In this document: positions 33,409-45,826 of the stretch, in pieces
Position numbering within the stretch: the stretch's first letter is position 1
Layout of the letters: each line of letters opens with the position of its first letter
NCBI GenBank assembly: GCA_001632435.1
Contig: KV424003.1
Span: 65,156-129,155, forward strand
Direction: 5' to 3'
DNA length: 64,000 nucleotides
Source: Calocera cornea HHB12733
Taxonomy: Eukaryota > Basidiomycota > Dacrymycetes > Dacrymycetales > Dacrymycetaceae
Made by a program: the position numbers and the translations under genes
The notes under the pieces: model-generated
Told to the model about the DNA's origin: nothing
Databases searched by the model: none
The model's input: the letters and a program-made list of their open reading frames with translations, nothing else

Positions 33409-34865
33409 CGCTTGTCGCTTGAGTATATTCCGGGTTGTCAAAAGAGTACGGGAGGGAGTAGGTAGGTTTGCGAGGTGTAGACAGAGGAGAGCTGCTTGTC
33501 TGTCCGGTCGCAGGCCAAACAGGCGCGCTCATATACCCCACGCCCACGGTCTTATCTCCCCGCCCTGTCCCTCTCTGCACCAGGCGTTATCTCCCACCAG
33601 TGCCATACCGCAGACGCGTCCCTAGCCTACTGTAGCACCCAGCGCGCTCCAGGGCTCCCTCCGTGGATCCATAGCACAGCTAAGGAGAGGCGCAAATCTT
33701 CCAGTTGGGAGAAGGGGACCGGTCGGCCCTGTTCGTGCGATTCGGGGAGGGGGAGGGGGCGCTAGACTCGACCTGTGTCTCTCACCGCGGCGGCGGCGGG
33801 AAGGCACGGACGGCGTGGACGCGGGAGACTCCGAACCGGCAAGGGTCCGGCGCTAACCACGGCAGGCGCTTTGCGACTTGGCAGATGTGTTACTACCGTA
33901 CTGTATGTGCTGGGGGGCAAGCCTATCTCGTGGGACAGCCCGATGGGGCATATGAATACGACACTAGACACATTGAGCTTGATAACAACACAATGCACTT
34001 CGACGTGCGTAACGAGCGTTGCTCCTCGTCCGTCCATAGTGTCCTGTAGGCCCCCCGAGAGCACAACAAATATGTTCCACTTCCCTCTATTCCTCTCTGA
34101 CAAACCCGCCCATCAGCCGCGCATTGAAAATCCGCGCGGTTCTGCCCGCAAGATCATCCCCCATACAGAGGAAAGCGCGCGCAGACTCGTACATTTCGGC
34201 CGCCCAACGCTGGTCGGACTGATGCGAGAGCGTGACTCGGCGCGCGCGCGCCGAGGACCCTTTGGCCGCCAGGGACAATGAGCTGCAGCGGCATGTGCAT
34301 GTGCGATGACGAGCCCATCTAGTGGAAATTTTACTGCTGTTCTCATGAACGAGTCTGTTACGAAACCGAGATCGGGCTTTGTTGATGATGATGAGGTTAA
34401 CGGGACATCTTTCCCGCGTGGGCGGTGCGGGGTATGCATTGCAGGTGGGCATTGTAGGAACGCGAAAATTTGCATGGAGTCTGTATTAGAGCGGCGCACG
34501 CGGAACAACTGCGGTACGGTGCAGAATGTTAGCATTTACAGATGCGAAAATTTTCCTTGCGCCGTGCGGCTGATCTGGAGAACGAACGTTCTCATTGATG
34601 TTGATGTTGGGAAACGGTGCCTGACAAGGATGTGCGGTTATGCGTCTCCGAGTGCGAGCACACAACGGTTTCGCCGCCGATTCGACAAATAAGCTTTTCA
34701 ATATCCTTTCGTCTTTTCATCGCCGCAGGAGATGCCCGGGCAACGTATTCCAAACTTCTCTGACCACTTGTCCGAGTGTCTCGGGTTCGGGCATAGCGAA
34801 GAAAAATTGGATTGTATGCGCCCAGTGGACAACGGAGCCCCTGGAACCTCGAAGAGACAGCAATC
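33409..34865. other. Intergenic region upstream of GDH and downstream of the P450
   Basis: About 1.45 kb. The first few hundred bases hold the GDH promoter. From about 33850 to 34850 the DNA is less GC-rich with only short unrelated open frames. I see no gene, tRNA or repeat. Confidence 0.5.
33530..33535 (-). promoter_or_regulatory. TATA-like element of the GDH gene
   Basis: TATATG on the minus strand, about 120 bases before the GDH start codon. Confidence 0.3.
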
Positions 34866-36633
34866 TCACCAGCTCCACGCCTCAAGCGCCTCCTTGGCAC
34901 CCTCCCACTCGCTCTCGATGACCGTCTTCACCTTCTCGCTCCTGGGCGTGATGCTGCACCTGAACGGCTTGGGCTTGCTATTGAACCCGTCCGTATAGTC
35001 CCATGTGTCCGGCAGCGGCTCGCCCTTCACAGGCGCGATATCGAACCCCCACATGATGCGCGCTGCGAGGAGGAAGATGGAGTTGCTGGCCAGATGACGG
35101 CCGGGGCAGATGCGCCGGCCGAAGCCGAAGGGCAGGTCAAAGTCCTTCAGCCGCGGGTCCGTCGTCGTCAGGAACCGCTCGGGGAGGAAGTTGTCCGGGT
35201 CTGGGAACATCACGGGGTCACGCATGATGCCGTCCAGGTTGGCAAAGACTGTGGACCCGGCGGGGATGAACATCCCCTCGTAGTAGTCGTCCTCCGTTAC
35301 GGCGTGCGGGGTACCGCCCAGGACGGCTACAGGGCGCCAGCGCAGGGCTTCGTTGCATGTTGCGCGCACGTAGGGGAGAGAGTCGTGATCCTCGAATGTT
35401 GGCATGCGATCGGGGCCGATGACGCGGTCAAGCTCTTCCTGTGCTTTGCGCAGCACTTCGGGGTGATGCACCAGAGCCACTGCAAGCTAATCAGCCGCAT
35501 CTCCCACCCGCATACAAGCCACTCACAGATCATAGTCAACATCGTCCCCGCAGTAGTCTCGATGCCCGCGCCAAACGGCGTCGAGCACGCATACGCGAGC
35601 GCGAGCTCGTCCAGGCCCGTCTTCGCCTCGCCCGCCTCGACCAGCTCCTTGGCGAGGCACGGCTTGCACGTGCCATCCGCCATCTTGGCCTTGACGTCGT
35701 TCACGAGGTGCGTGTATAGCTCGATGTCCTTCTGCTTGCGCTCTTCGGCTTCTTTCCGGAAGGTTTGCATCCAGCGCTGGTGGACCTGTCAGTGTAGAAC
35801 AAAGCATATAGGGAATGTCGACATACAGGAAGCTTAAGAAGGATGGGGAACGATTCGACGGCGTACTTGCCGGGGATGTTGACGCTTGTCAGATCTACGA
35901 ATCGGATCAGCATGATGTGCAAAACTCTTTTCCCCTTCCGCGTACATTCCATAGCCGCATTATTCTCCTTCACAATCCACTCATCAAGGCTCTCGATCCT
36001 CCTTCCATAGGTGACGCTGACAACAACACTCGCCGCATAGCGCTGCAAGTGGGTCTCGAACCCTTCTGGCTGAGTCAACAGATCCCACATAAGCCGCTTG
36101 CTCTCCAAGCTCTGGATAGGCTTGTACGTGTCCGCCGCCCGATTATGGAACCCGGTGTTGAGCACCTTGCGCCACTTGCGCCACTCGGCGTTGTTGGGCA
36201 TCATCAGCCCGCGCCGGTTCTCGCTCAGGATTTCCCCGGACATGATGAATCGCGGGCGGGAGGAGTAGATGTTGGAGCGCTTTTCGAGCAGGTCCCACGC
36301 GGCTTGCGCGGTGCCCAGGACGATCACGGGCGTCTTGCCGAGGTAGATGGAGACGACCGGACCTGAGAGGGCATCAGTCTGCGTTACTATCTTACAGCTG
36401 TAAGGAAAAGGCGCACCGTACTCCGCGTTCCATTCTGCGAACTTCCTCCACGGCTTCGCCTTCGGCAGCTGGTGCCTGTTGCCCACGAACGGCGCAGGGG
36501 GCGGGCCAGGAGGCATGTCCTTCCGCTTCAGGTGGGTGAAGAAGTAGTACACGGCTAGGCCAACGACCGCGACGGCCACGAAGGCGACATCGCGGTATGG
36601 CGTTGAGGACAGCACTTGGGTGATGGGCGACAT
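34866..36633 (-). CDS. Cytochrome P450 monooxygenase, 524 aa
   Basis: ER-anchored haem-thiolate monooxygenase of the fungal CYP64/CYP5150-like type. Exons: 36633-36417, 36362-35946, 35894-35827, 35785-35527, 35479-34866 (1575 nt). N-terminal anchor about residues 15-32 (VAFVAVAVVGLAVYYFF), Pro hinge MPPGPPPAPFVGN, helix C WRKWRKVLN, helix I FGAGIETTAGTM (acid-Thr pair for O2 activation), EALR (E364-R367), PERF, and the haem loop FGFGRRICPGRHLA with Cys about 445. The 51-nt intron at 35895-35945 is a multiple of three without stop codons, so retention would add 17 residues; removal gives the better helix F region (MEYLTSVNIPGKYAVESFP). All hallmarks are intact, so it should be active. Substrate unknown. 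Confidence 0.93.
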
Positions 36634-37250
36634 GTTGCTCGCAGCTTCGACAGGGAGGGACGCAGAGGCGAGGAAGCCCGGCCGCGCTGAGCGAGGTCAG
36701 GCTTACTTATAGTTGCCGCTGTCGATGGGTCATCGTTCGCCAGGGTCTGGGGCGAAGGACGGCGACTGAATACAGTACCGCCAACGGGGTTGAGGCGGGA
36801 GAAGGGAGTTTGCGGGGAGTGCGGATTGGACGAGAAGCAGCCGGATGAAAGAAGCGCCGGGCAGTGACCATCACGCGTCAACCTTTATGCGGCGCCCATG
36901 GAACCGGACGCGTTGCTGGTACAGTATGGAAATCTGTGTTTACAACAACTGGGTCAGTTTGTACGCGCGAGTTACCGTCATGATCCACTTTGATTTCGAT
37001 GTTCCAAAGAGTACAGACTATCTATGATGCTGGAATTTGTTGTTGGGCAAGAGAACACACTATGCAAGAAGTACGGCTAAACGATTGCGTTTGTTGATGG
37101 TAGTTGAACAAGAAAGAGGAAAACCTATATGCCCAAAACGTGCTAAGAGAACAAATGATTGGGTTCATGCCGAGTGTACAAAGAGTCAACAAGTCGTGCC
37201 GAGATGTTACAGAAGATCGAGAGAGAAATAAGTGTTGAGGAGATGCGAGG
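36634..37250. other. Intergenic region, P450 promoter and Ste6 3' flank
   Basis: 617 bases between two minus-strand genes. A TATA-like element for the P450 is listed separately. The part next to the Ste6-type stop is AT-rich, like a 3' UTR. No gene and no CaaX-ending pheromone-like peptide was noticed. Confidence 0.5.
36706..36711 (-). promoter_or_regulatory. TATA-like element of the P450 gene
   Basis: TATAAG on the minus strand, about 75 bases upstream of the P450 start codon. Confidence 0.4.
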
Positions 37251-40200
37251 CTACTCCACCCACTGACCGGCGGTAGCGAGGCTGTAGAACGCGCCGCGCT
37301 GCGCCATGAGGTCGTCGAACAGGCCCTGCTCGGCGACCTCGCCATCCTTGAGGCACACAACCCGGTCGCACATCTGCATGATCGGCAGCTTGTGCGTGAT
37401 CATGACAACCGTCTTGCCTGGCATGGCCCTGCGGATCGTCTTGAGGATCGCGCTCTCGTTGAGCGCGTCCAGGCTCGCCGTGCACTCGTCGAAGATGTAG
37501 ATGTCCGCGTTGCGCACCAGCGCGCGCGCGATCCGCAGCCGCTGCGCCTGCCCCTCGGAGAGGTCGTTGTTTCCGTTCCCCGCGCCGATCGGCGTGTCGT
37601 ACCCCTCCGGAAGGGACATGATGAAGTCGTGGATGTTGGCGTCCCGTGCGGCGGAGACGATGGCCTCCAGCGGGATGTCGAATGCGCCGTAGCTGATGTT
37701 CTCCTTGACGGACGTGGGGAAGATCGCAGAGTGCTGCGAGACGACGGCGATGTTGCGCCGCACTTGGGCGGCATCGCTTGAGGACAGAGGCTGCTCGTCG
37801 AGCAAGATGTTTCCGTCCACGGGCTCGTACAGGCGCTGCAGGAGCGCGGCGATGGTGGACTTGCCGGAGCCAGACGGGCCAACGATGGCGACGCACTCGC
37901 CGGGGTTGATCGCAAAGTTGACCTGCTTCAGGATGACGTTGTCGGGCCGAGACTGGTAGCTGAAGTTGACGTCCTGGAACCGGATGATGCCGTCTGTCTT
38001 GAGCGATAGCGAGCCAGAGTCATCAGATGGTTGGTTGTCCTCCAGCTCGAGCAGCTTGAGGATATCGACCGCTGCCTGGAACGACTTGGCCATGGGCTGG
38101 ACGACTTGCAGGACCTGGGCGCCGTTGACAATAGAGAACACAACCAGGGTCATGACCTGCACCATCGAGCCGTAAGTGTACAAGCCCACCGCCACAAGCT
38201 TTGCCGCGACGAGGAACAAGACCGCCTCCGAGATGAAGATGAGCGCGTTGAGCAGGCCGAACGCGCAGCCCATGATCCACGCGCGGGAAATGCCGACCTT
38301 GACCGCATTGTCCAGCGTGAGAACGAACTGCTTCCTGAACTCCTCCTCGAGACCGAGTCCACGAATCGCACGGATGTTCTTGATCGCATTGCTGTACCGC
38401 TCCGAGATGACGGTACGGCTCTTGCGGCCAACGTGCTCCGCCTTCATACTGAGGATGAATTGACCGACGGCGGCGAGCACAAAGAGGGGGGCAAGACCGA
38501 AGCCGACTAAGGCCAGCTGCCAACCGATGATCATGGCCCATACCATCGCGCCGCCAAGCATCGTCGCCGCAGTCACGATCTGCGGTGCAACCTGAGACAC
38601 GAGCTCCGTAGTATCCTCCCCAGCCTTGAATATCATGGGCTGGACCTTGTACTCTGGGTTCTCGTCGTGCCACGATTTGTCCTGCTTCAGCACCAGTCCG
38701 ATAATCTTCGTCCGCAGCTTGTTAACCCATGCATGGCCAACGTACTCCATGGCGAAGGTCTTCAGGAAGATAGTGAGACCGTCGCCGAAGATGAGGCCAA
38801 GAACAGTGCAAGCCGCGATCGTGACGGCAGTGAAGTCCATCCCCTGGGGACCAAGGGCGACCTGAGCGAGAAGACGGGCGAGGAAGAACGAGAAGAGTGG
38901 GGTTGCCGCACCGTTCGCAACAGCAGACAGCAAGCCGAGGAAGAACGCCCATTTGTGCGGGATGGTCGGAAAAAGGCGCCTGATCATGGTCCACGTCGAC
39001 GGTATGGCCTCGGGTTGCGGTTCCAGCGCTGCCGCGCGTCCCTGCACCACGATCTCAATCTCCTGGGCAGCCCTCTCCATCTCAACATCAGTCCATCGCC
39101 TCCGCTCGCTGTGCAACGTGTTCTGAGAACGCTTCCTGCGGACAGCCGCCCCTGTCTGGCGAAGATATTCCACCTCGTAGTCGTTCGTGGAGTCTTCGCC
39201 TTCGTCAGAAATTGACTCCATCGACCCACCCATCAGGTTGTAGAAGGGCGGTGGGGGCGAAGAGGGCGGGGAACCATGGCGGTAGGGAAAGGGGATTTGG
39301 GGGAGAGCGCTGGCGTGCCTGGGTCGAGGAAGGAACGAGAGGAACTTGGACCGCCGTTTGGGCTGAGGCGATGGTGTGCGCTCGCGGGTGGACTCCTTCT
39401 CGCATGTCTCATCTTCGTTCTGCTGACGATCGGGATGACGGTGTAACAGATCCGTGATGGCACTCTTCAGCTGGCCGACCTGCATCGTTGCGTGCTTCCG
39501 CCATCTAGTGATCCTGCCATCTTCGGCTCCCTCTGCAATGGCATCCCAGCCCTGCCACCCGCCCTCGTCCTCATCAACGTCCTGGCTAGCAGCACCCTGT
39601 CCTCCCGCTTGTTCCCTAGCCATTCTGGAGAACTCGCCACCCTCGACCTCCTCAAGATCGCGCCTGAATCCTTGCTCGACGACGTGGCCATCCTTGAGGA
39701 CATAGGCAAACGACGAGGGCGAGAGCTCGGACAAGTCGTGGGTGATGACGATGGTCGTCTTACCCCTACGCCACTGACGCAGAGCGGAGAAGACCAGCAT
39801 GCGGGAGGAGATATCGAGATGCGAAGTTGCTTCATCGAGGATGAGGATCTCTGGGTCACGCACACGTGCACGCGCGAGCGCGAGCCGCTGCTGCTGTCCA
39901 CCGCTGAGAGTCACGCCTGCGCCGTTTTCACCAAGAAGACAGCCGAGTCCTCCGGGAAGAGAGCTGACGAACTCCTCAAGCATCGTCATCCTCAGCGCTT
40001 CACGAACGAGCTCGTCCGATACATCGGTAGGATCGCGGGCGGCAATGCAGATGTTGTCCCTGACGCTCATGTCGAACACGACGCCTCCACCGAGTTGCAC
40101 AAGGGCGGCACGCTCACGCAGCTCGCCCCCGTTCAGTGCGGGAATGCCGTCAATGGTGATGACACCCATTCGCTGATCCTCGACTGGTGGAAGGTTGTAC

Positions 40201-42067
40201 ATCCCGACGAGAAGAGCAGCAAGCGTGCTCTTTCCAGACCCAGAGCCTCCGACGACGAATGTGAGGTCACCAGCGGGGAAGAAAACGCTGACGTCCTCAA
40301 GCGCCGGAGGCCAAGGTCGCGAAGGGTAGAAGAAGGTCAGGTGGGAGATGTCGATCGCACCTCTTGGCTGATGGGGGCGGGTTTTGCGCGTGCTGGAATT
40401 CCGAGAGTGATGCGTCTTTGTCCGCTGAGTGCGTACGGAAACCAGAGAGGTGCTGTGGGTTGAGGCACCGGAGAACGCGCGCGATTGACGGCGAGCGACA
40501 GCGAGGTCGATTCTGCTGCGGGAGAAGGAACGGGAGCGACGTCTCGGCGTCTGAGGTGCGCTGTCGCCATCGATGTCGTCCGTCACGTCCTGTCCCTCGA
40601 GAGTGGTGCGTCGGGAGAGGTCATACGGCGGGAGCTCCTCGTCGAACACTTCCTCCTCATCAGGAAGCACTCCCTCGTATTCCTCGTACGCCTCGCTGAG
40701 CTCAACCGGGGCAGGCTCGACGAGCTCCACCAGGCGCACCATCGCCTCCTTTCCCTTCATGTAGTGAGCGATGGGCTCGAGCAGCATCTGCGCGTTCGAC
40801 GAGGCAATGAGGCACGCCCAGAAGACGCTCATGACGCTGCCCGGGGAAAGCTTGCCCTCCTGTACCAGGCGGGCGCCGAACCAGAAGGCAGTGACGAAAG
40901 TGCCGGAGATGATGAACTTGTTGGTCCCCTGCCGGGTTGCCCAGAAGAACGATTGCCGGTCTTCCTCCTTGCGCCAGTGCCCAAGCAGGCCCGTGAGGTA
41001 TGAGACGGTTGGCTGGGCACCGTTGAACGCCTTAACGGTAGCGATGTTGACAAGACTATTGGAGAGGAAGCTCGCCACACGCAGCTTGAGGTCCTCGAAT
41101 GTCTCCTCGTTTTTGGACATGAATCGTCGGAGGATGTGGTCCGAGATGAGCATCACCGGGATTGCCGCCAGGATGAGCACAGAGAGCAACGGGGAGCCCA
41201 CAAAGGCGAGAACGAGAGCGATGAGCGTCGTGGTGAGGTGCTCCAGGATCCGCGGGAGATGCATGCAGATGGCGAGACGGACCTCGTCCGTGTCTCTGCA
41301 CGTTTGTCAGCCGAGACCGCGTATCCACCGGAGACGACGTACTGAGCAAACTTGGTCTGCATGCCACCCGCGTTACCATCTCCACCTTCCTTGCTGACCT
41401 GCAAATCGAACCACTCCATCTCCCTCCCGACAACGCTCACGAACACCCTCTCCCGGACCGTCCTGCAAATTCGCTCGCTCACACGCACCCAAAGGCTACT
41501 CCCCACGCAGCTGACTGCCATCACGCCGACAGCCAGGGCACCCAGTTCGGCGGATGTGATCCCGACGCTGTGAAAGAGCGTGTTGGCGTCGTTTGCTGTC
41601 GCGCCGGTAACGGGGAAGTTGGCGAACGCGTCAAACGCTTCGCCGATCACTTGTGTCATGAACGGCGCGCATCCGCCCAGAGCGATGGAGATGCAGACGG
41701 ATGGGAATAGCAGTGTCCAGCCATCTTTCCGGGAGAGCGCGGAGAATAGGAGTACGGTGGTCGGGCGGGGAGGCTTGTACGCCGTGTATGCTGGTGGAAG
41801 GACTGCCGGAGGAAGCTCGAGCGGGGTGACAGGCGTGCGATTGAGTCGAGGTTGCTGATCGGACGGAGGACCAGGGCGGGAAGCACGCTCCTCGTCCTCG
41901 CCGTCGAGCAGGTCGACAACATCCAGCTCTTCAAGCTCGCTTGTAGAGGAGAACGGCACGGGCGAGAGAGGAGATGACGGGTCGGTTACCGGCGAGCTGG
42001 GGAAGGAGATGGCAGGCGTAGAAGGGTCGGAGGGCGGGACGTTGATACGCAGATCCGGGCGGCGCAT
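37251..42067 (-). CDS. STE6: Full-length ABC-B exporter, Ste6 (lipopeptide pheromone transporter) type, 1589 aa
   Basis: Membrane ATPase with layout TMD-NBD-TMD-NBD. Exons 42067-41343 and 41295-37251 (4770 nt), one 47-nt intron. The first 110 residues are cytosolic and Ser/Pro-rich; the first membrane helix starts near LLFPSVCISIALGG. NBD1 (about 560-780): GGSGSGKST, LSGGQQQRL, ILILDEATSHLD, ITHDLSEL, all canonical. A long Arg/Ser-rich linker precedes TMD2. NBD2 (about 1350-1589): GPSGSGKST, then LSEGQAQRL, IYIFDECTASLD, MITHKL. The Cys after the catalytic Glu (DEC) is characteristic of yeast Ste6, which exports farnesylated a-factor; basidiomycetes also use farnesylated pheromones, so mating-pheromone export is the best guess. 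A general multidrug role remains possible. Confidence 0.8.
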
Positions 42068-43551
42068 GTTGAATAGATGGGTCTAGAGTATTCTGGGTGA
42101 GAAAGAAAGGTGCAGTTGGTGGTGATTCTGCCCCGAGTCAGCAACATCGGGATGAGTAAGGTGAAAAGCTCACGATGGGTGATATGCAGATTATGGGGCT
42201 CGCTGAGCTCTCAGTATAGTGTAGAGGATGGTCAGGTAGTGATCTCGTCGGCGTCCGGGCGGTAAGCGGAGGAGCGGCGGTAGGGGATAGGAGGCTGGGG
42301 GGGTGATAGGCGGCGGAGAGGGAGTGGGGGTAGTGGAAGTGGCCAAGGAGGGGAGAAGGGGAAAGGGGCGCCAACCACAACGGTCAAGCGTAGCAAGGTA
42401 GATGAACAATACGGGGAAGGGTCCAGCGGCAGAGAGACTCGTTTTGTTGCACACCCGGGAGGTTAGGAAAGGGCAGGGTTCGGGCGGATTCGTGTTGTCT
42501 CGGGGAAGTGCTGGAAGTCGGGACAAAAACGAGATTTGTGACGGGAAGCTGGAATGCTCTTATACAGCCTCGAGGCAGGCTGTCGGTCCTCTCCCCTCCC
42601 CGCCGATGTTATATGCTGCTCCCCTCTGCCATCTCGCTCGCTGCCGCACCCACCATGTCTGAGTATAGGGCACGACGCCCTCGACACCACCGGCATTGGC
42701 GTCGCTCAGGCTGATTGGTGCAACACCACCGCCTATGCTCAAACAAAGGCCCGGCTCGAGTCGCCCCATTCGTTTCTCTTCCAGCATCAGTTTTCGTATA
42801 TTCCAATGGACTCGTTGGCGTCGCATGCCGTGCGTAGCGTCGCCAGCAGGGTTGGATGGGGATAAGGTCGCATCGTCTTGCGGCTTCGCGGGGACAAACA
42901 AATGTTGCTGCGATGTGCGCACGCGCAAACGAACAACGCGGAACCAAATGTGAGTGCGAGCGAGCTCCTCATTGGCTGGCGCCTTGACGACGGCATGCGC
43001 ACCGCGCGTCGTGAGGAACGCCTTTGTTCTCAAATTCTTACTCCTTCACCTCTTTGTGGCCGCCTGCCCCCTCAAACGACGAATAATGGGGTGAAAGCTG
43101 GAGCTTGCATATTCTTCCAGAGCGATACCCGATGCAATACTTGTTCTGGAGGAGCCGTGCTCCTGTTTGGCTATATGCCCGGCACCCCTGCGGCGCCACA
43201 CGAATCACTGCGAGTGTCTTTTGAGGCTAAGCTCAGAACAGCAAAGACTTCACTTTCCCTATGCCGATTGCCGTGGTAGCCAGCATTGCTGCAGCATGAT
43301 ATAGTAGGAGGTTTTTACCAATCCGAGTTTCAGCCTGTGTTTACGAAAGCTACGGACCTAGTTCCCCGCTTCTTTCTTGCTTCTTCCCTCGCTTTTCTCA
43401 TACTCTTGGCTACACAATAGCTGAATAGATCGGAAGATACATCATATGTACAATCGTTCCAATCCCTTCTGACTTCAAGCATACGTGCCGTTATTGCAAT
43501 TGATTTCTATTCATCACACATTCGACATTCTCGACCCACCTGGGTGTAGAC
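42068..43551. other. Intergenic region upstream of the Ste6-type gene
   Basis: About 1.5 kb. 42100-42600 is GA-rich on the plus strand (CT-rich for the Ste6-type transcript), fitting promoter and leader. 42600-43550 shows short unrelated open frames only, and AT-rich sequence near 43300-43550 fits the reductase 3' UTR. Confidence 0.5.
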
Positions 43552-44675
43552 TTAACGGAAGTACTGAGGTGCATAGCCCTTGACCTCATCCCACCCCTGA
43601 TCGATCGCATCAACCACATCCTGCGGAAGCGGCCCCTTTGCAGAGTCGTCAAGGTTGCTTGCCAGCTGCTCCGGGCTCGTCGCACCGAGGATGACACCGT
43701 CCTCCGGCCCGAGCGCCGAATGGTGCTGGCACCACCGCCAGGCGACCTCGGACATACGTAGGCCGTGCTTGTCCGCCGCGTCCTTGATCCGCTTGATCGC
43801 CTCGAAGTAGCCGTCGCGGAAGTACCGGCCGTGGTACACCTTGGCGACGTCGGGGTTGAGCGAGAAGCGCCCGGACTTTTCCGCGTCCTCGGGAGAGAGC
43901 ATCTTGCCCGCCAGGAAACCACCAGCCAGAGGGTTGTAGATCGTCAGACGTATGCCGTACTTCTTCAATGCGGGGACAAGCTCGGGCTCGATGCCACGTG
44001 CGAGAGCGTGATACATGGCTGAAGGCAAGGTCAGCCGTGGCTGTCTGTCTGAGGATAACGAATGGCGCACCCTGGTATACCTTAGGCTGGATCCATCCCC
44101 TTTCCTTGCACAGCGTCACCATCTCCGCAACCTCCCATGCCGGAAAGTTTGACAAGCCGAGGATCTCGAACAGACCCTCCTTGTGCATCTTGTCCAGCTC
44201 CGCACATGTCTCCTCGAACGGCGTAGTGCGGTCGGGTGCGTGCAGATAGAAGATGCGCACGCTCTTCCGGTTCAACGCCTTGAGGGACGTCAGGAGTGCC
44301 TCGCGCACACCAGCAGCCTTGTGGAAGTTGGGTGCATTGGGCCAGACCCTGCAAGATATCGTCAGACGCGCAAAGGATGCCAGTAAGAGAGAACGCACTT
44401 GGTGTCAATGACGGCGCTCGCAGGCAAGTCGAGTTTGCTAAGATACTGCTCGGTCGTACCTCCTGCGTAGCCGCGAGCGGTATCAAGCTCGGTGTACCCA
44501 TACTTGAAGAACACGTCGAGGATGGCTTGGCAGTCCTTCAGGTCGGGCGTGCGCACAGCTGGTATCGGGTCAGTCAGCACATGCAACAATGTAAGCAGGT
44601 AGCACACGCACGTCCATTGCCCGCCTCCCCCATCGTCATCGTCCCCATGATCATCGGCACACGAGCAGGTCCCAT
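43552..44675 (-). CDS. Aldo/keto reductase, AKR7 (aflatoxin-aldehyde reductase) type, 322 aa
   Basis: NADPH-dependent cytosolic reductase of aldehydes and ketones. Exons 44675-44612, 44558-44399, 44348-44071, 44018-43552 (969 nt). The (alpha/beta)8 fold is complete with the tetrad: Asp and Tyr in YTELDTARGYAGG, Lys in IDTKVWP, His in FYLHAPDR. Other family blocks: LGLSNFPAWEV, YNPLAGGFLAGK, and the coenzyme segment GVILGATSPEQLASNL. The start was chosen at MGPARVPMIMGTMTMGEAG, which provides the usual beta-strand before the first splice; in-frame Mets follow within 15 codons. A TATAAA lies 100 bases upstream. The substrate cannot be predicted. Confidence 0.9.
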
Positions 44676-45826
44676 TGTTGATAGGCCGTCGCTGAATGAG
44701 TCGAGGTACTGTGACAGATACGTGAAGGCTTGGGAATGCACCCTTGACGGATCACGTCAATCAAGCCTAATGGCTTTATACCCCGGGAGTTCGGGACAAG
44801 CCAAACATACTCAGGCACCTTCCTGCAGCTTAATTGCCCTGGACGGCCGTTTCGCGAGCGCGGGCCGAGGAAACGGTGGAGAGCAACAGGTCACGTCTCT
44901 CATTGATGTGGAGGGACGGTGCGGAGTTGGCGAGGGCTGCACGCGGGGAGGACGGGGTGTGCCGAATCAGGGTCTGAGACCAAGCCGCCAAGGCGAACCT
45001 TAATCACAATTTGAGTTGATCCCACCTCCTCTCGGGCTATCTACCGAGATCTTCGGCTTATGGAGCAGACGGCCGTGTCAAGAGAACGCTGGGTGCCGAA
45101 TGCGCGGCCGCCCATTGAATGACCCCGGATTATAGCCAGGGCTCAACTCACGTGAGGGCTTCTGAAGCTACAAAAGACTACAAACATTCTAATGATGTGA
45201 CGACAAGCTCGTCGTCTATTCCGTCCGGTACTACAGCAGCGGCAATGCGAAGTAGCAGTAGCTTGTCCAACTGGCAAGTTGCGACGAAATGCTCTGCGAT
45301 ACGATGCACCCACGGGCACGTGATTGCCGCTCCTCGGGTCTGAGGATTGCTATGTATTGTATGCTCCTAGTCATCTTCGCGCCGCTTCCAGCGACTTCCC
45401 GCTCGACTTACGTATCCTCGCGGGGAGTCACAATCCCCATACCGCCAGACGCGACTCAACGCTCGATGATAGGTTGCACACATCCACTCGGCGAGTGGTG
45501 ATCAGTGACAATTGCCTCCCGCCCAAATCTTCTCGCGTCTACTCCTTGCCACCCACGTGCCACCCTGCGGGCCTCCTCTACGCGGTCTGGTGATGCTGGT
45601 GGCAGTCGCCATAAACCACCCAAAAATGGTCGCGGTTGATAAGACCGCTTCGCGCCTTGATCCTGCCCCACTGCTTCATTCCTTACGCATTCCATCCATG
45701 GTCGATCTTCGCTCCAGTCGCTCACGCGTCCCATTCGGGCCTGCGTCTCATCAGAGGAAGAAAGCTGCTACTTCACTTGGCTCGAATAGCAAGACAGGCG
45801 TAACCAAGTCGTTCAGAAGGTGCAGG
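44676..45826. other. Divergent intergenic region, reductase and APH-like gene
   Basis: About 1.15 kb between divergent genes. An open frame in phase with the APH-like gene extends back to 45512 without splice evidence and could be an N-terminal extension. Otherwise there are no coding or repeat signals. Confidence 0.45.
44775..44780 (-). promoter_or_regulatory. TATA box of the aldo/keto reductase gene
   Basis: TATAAA on the minus strand, about 100 bases upstream of the start codon, in GGGGTATAAAGCC context. Confidence 0.45.
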
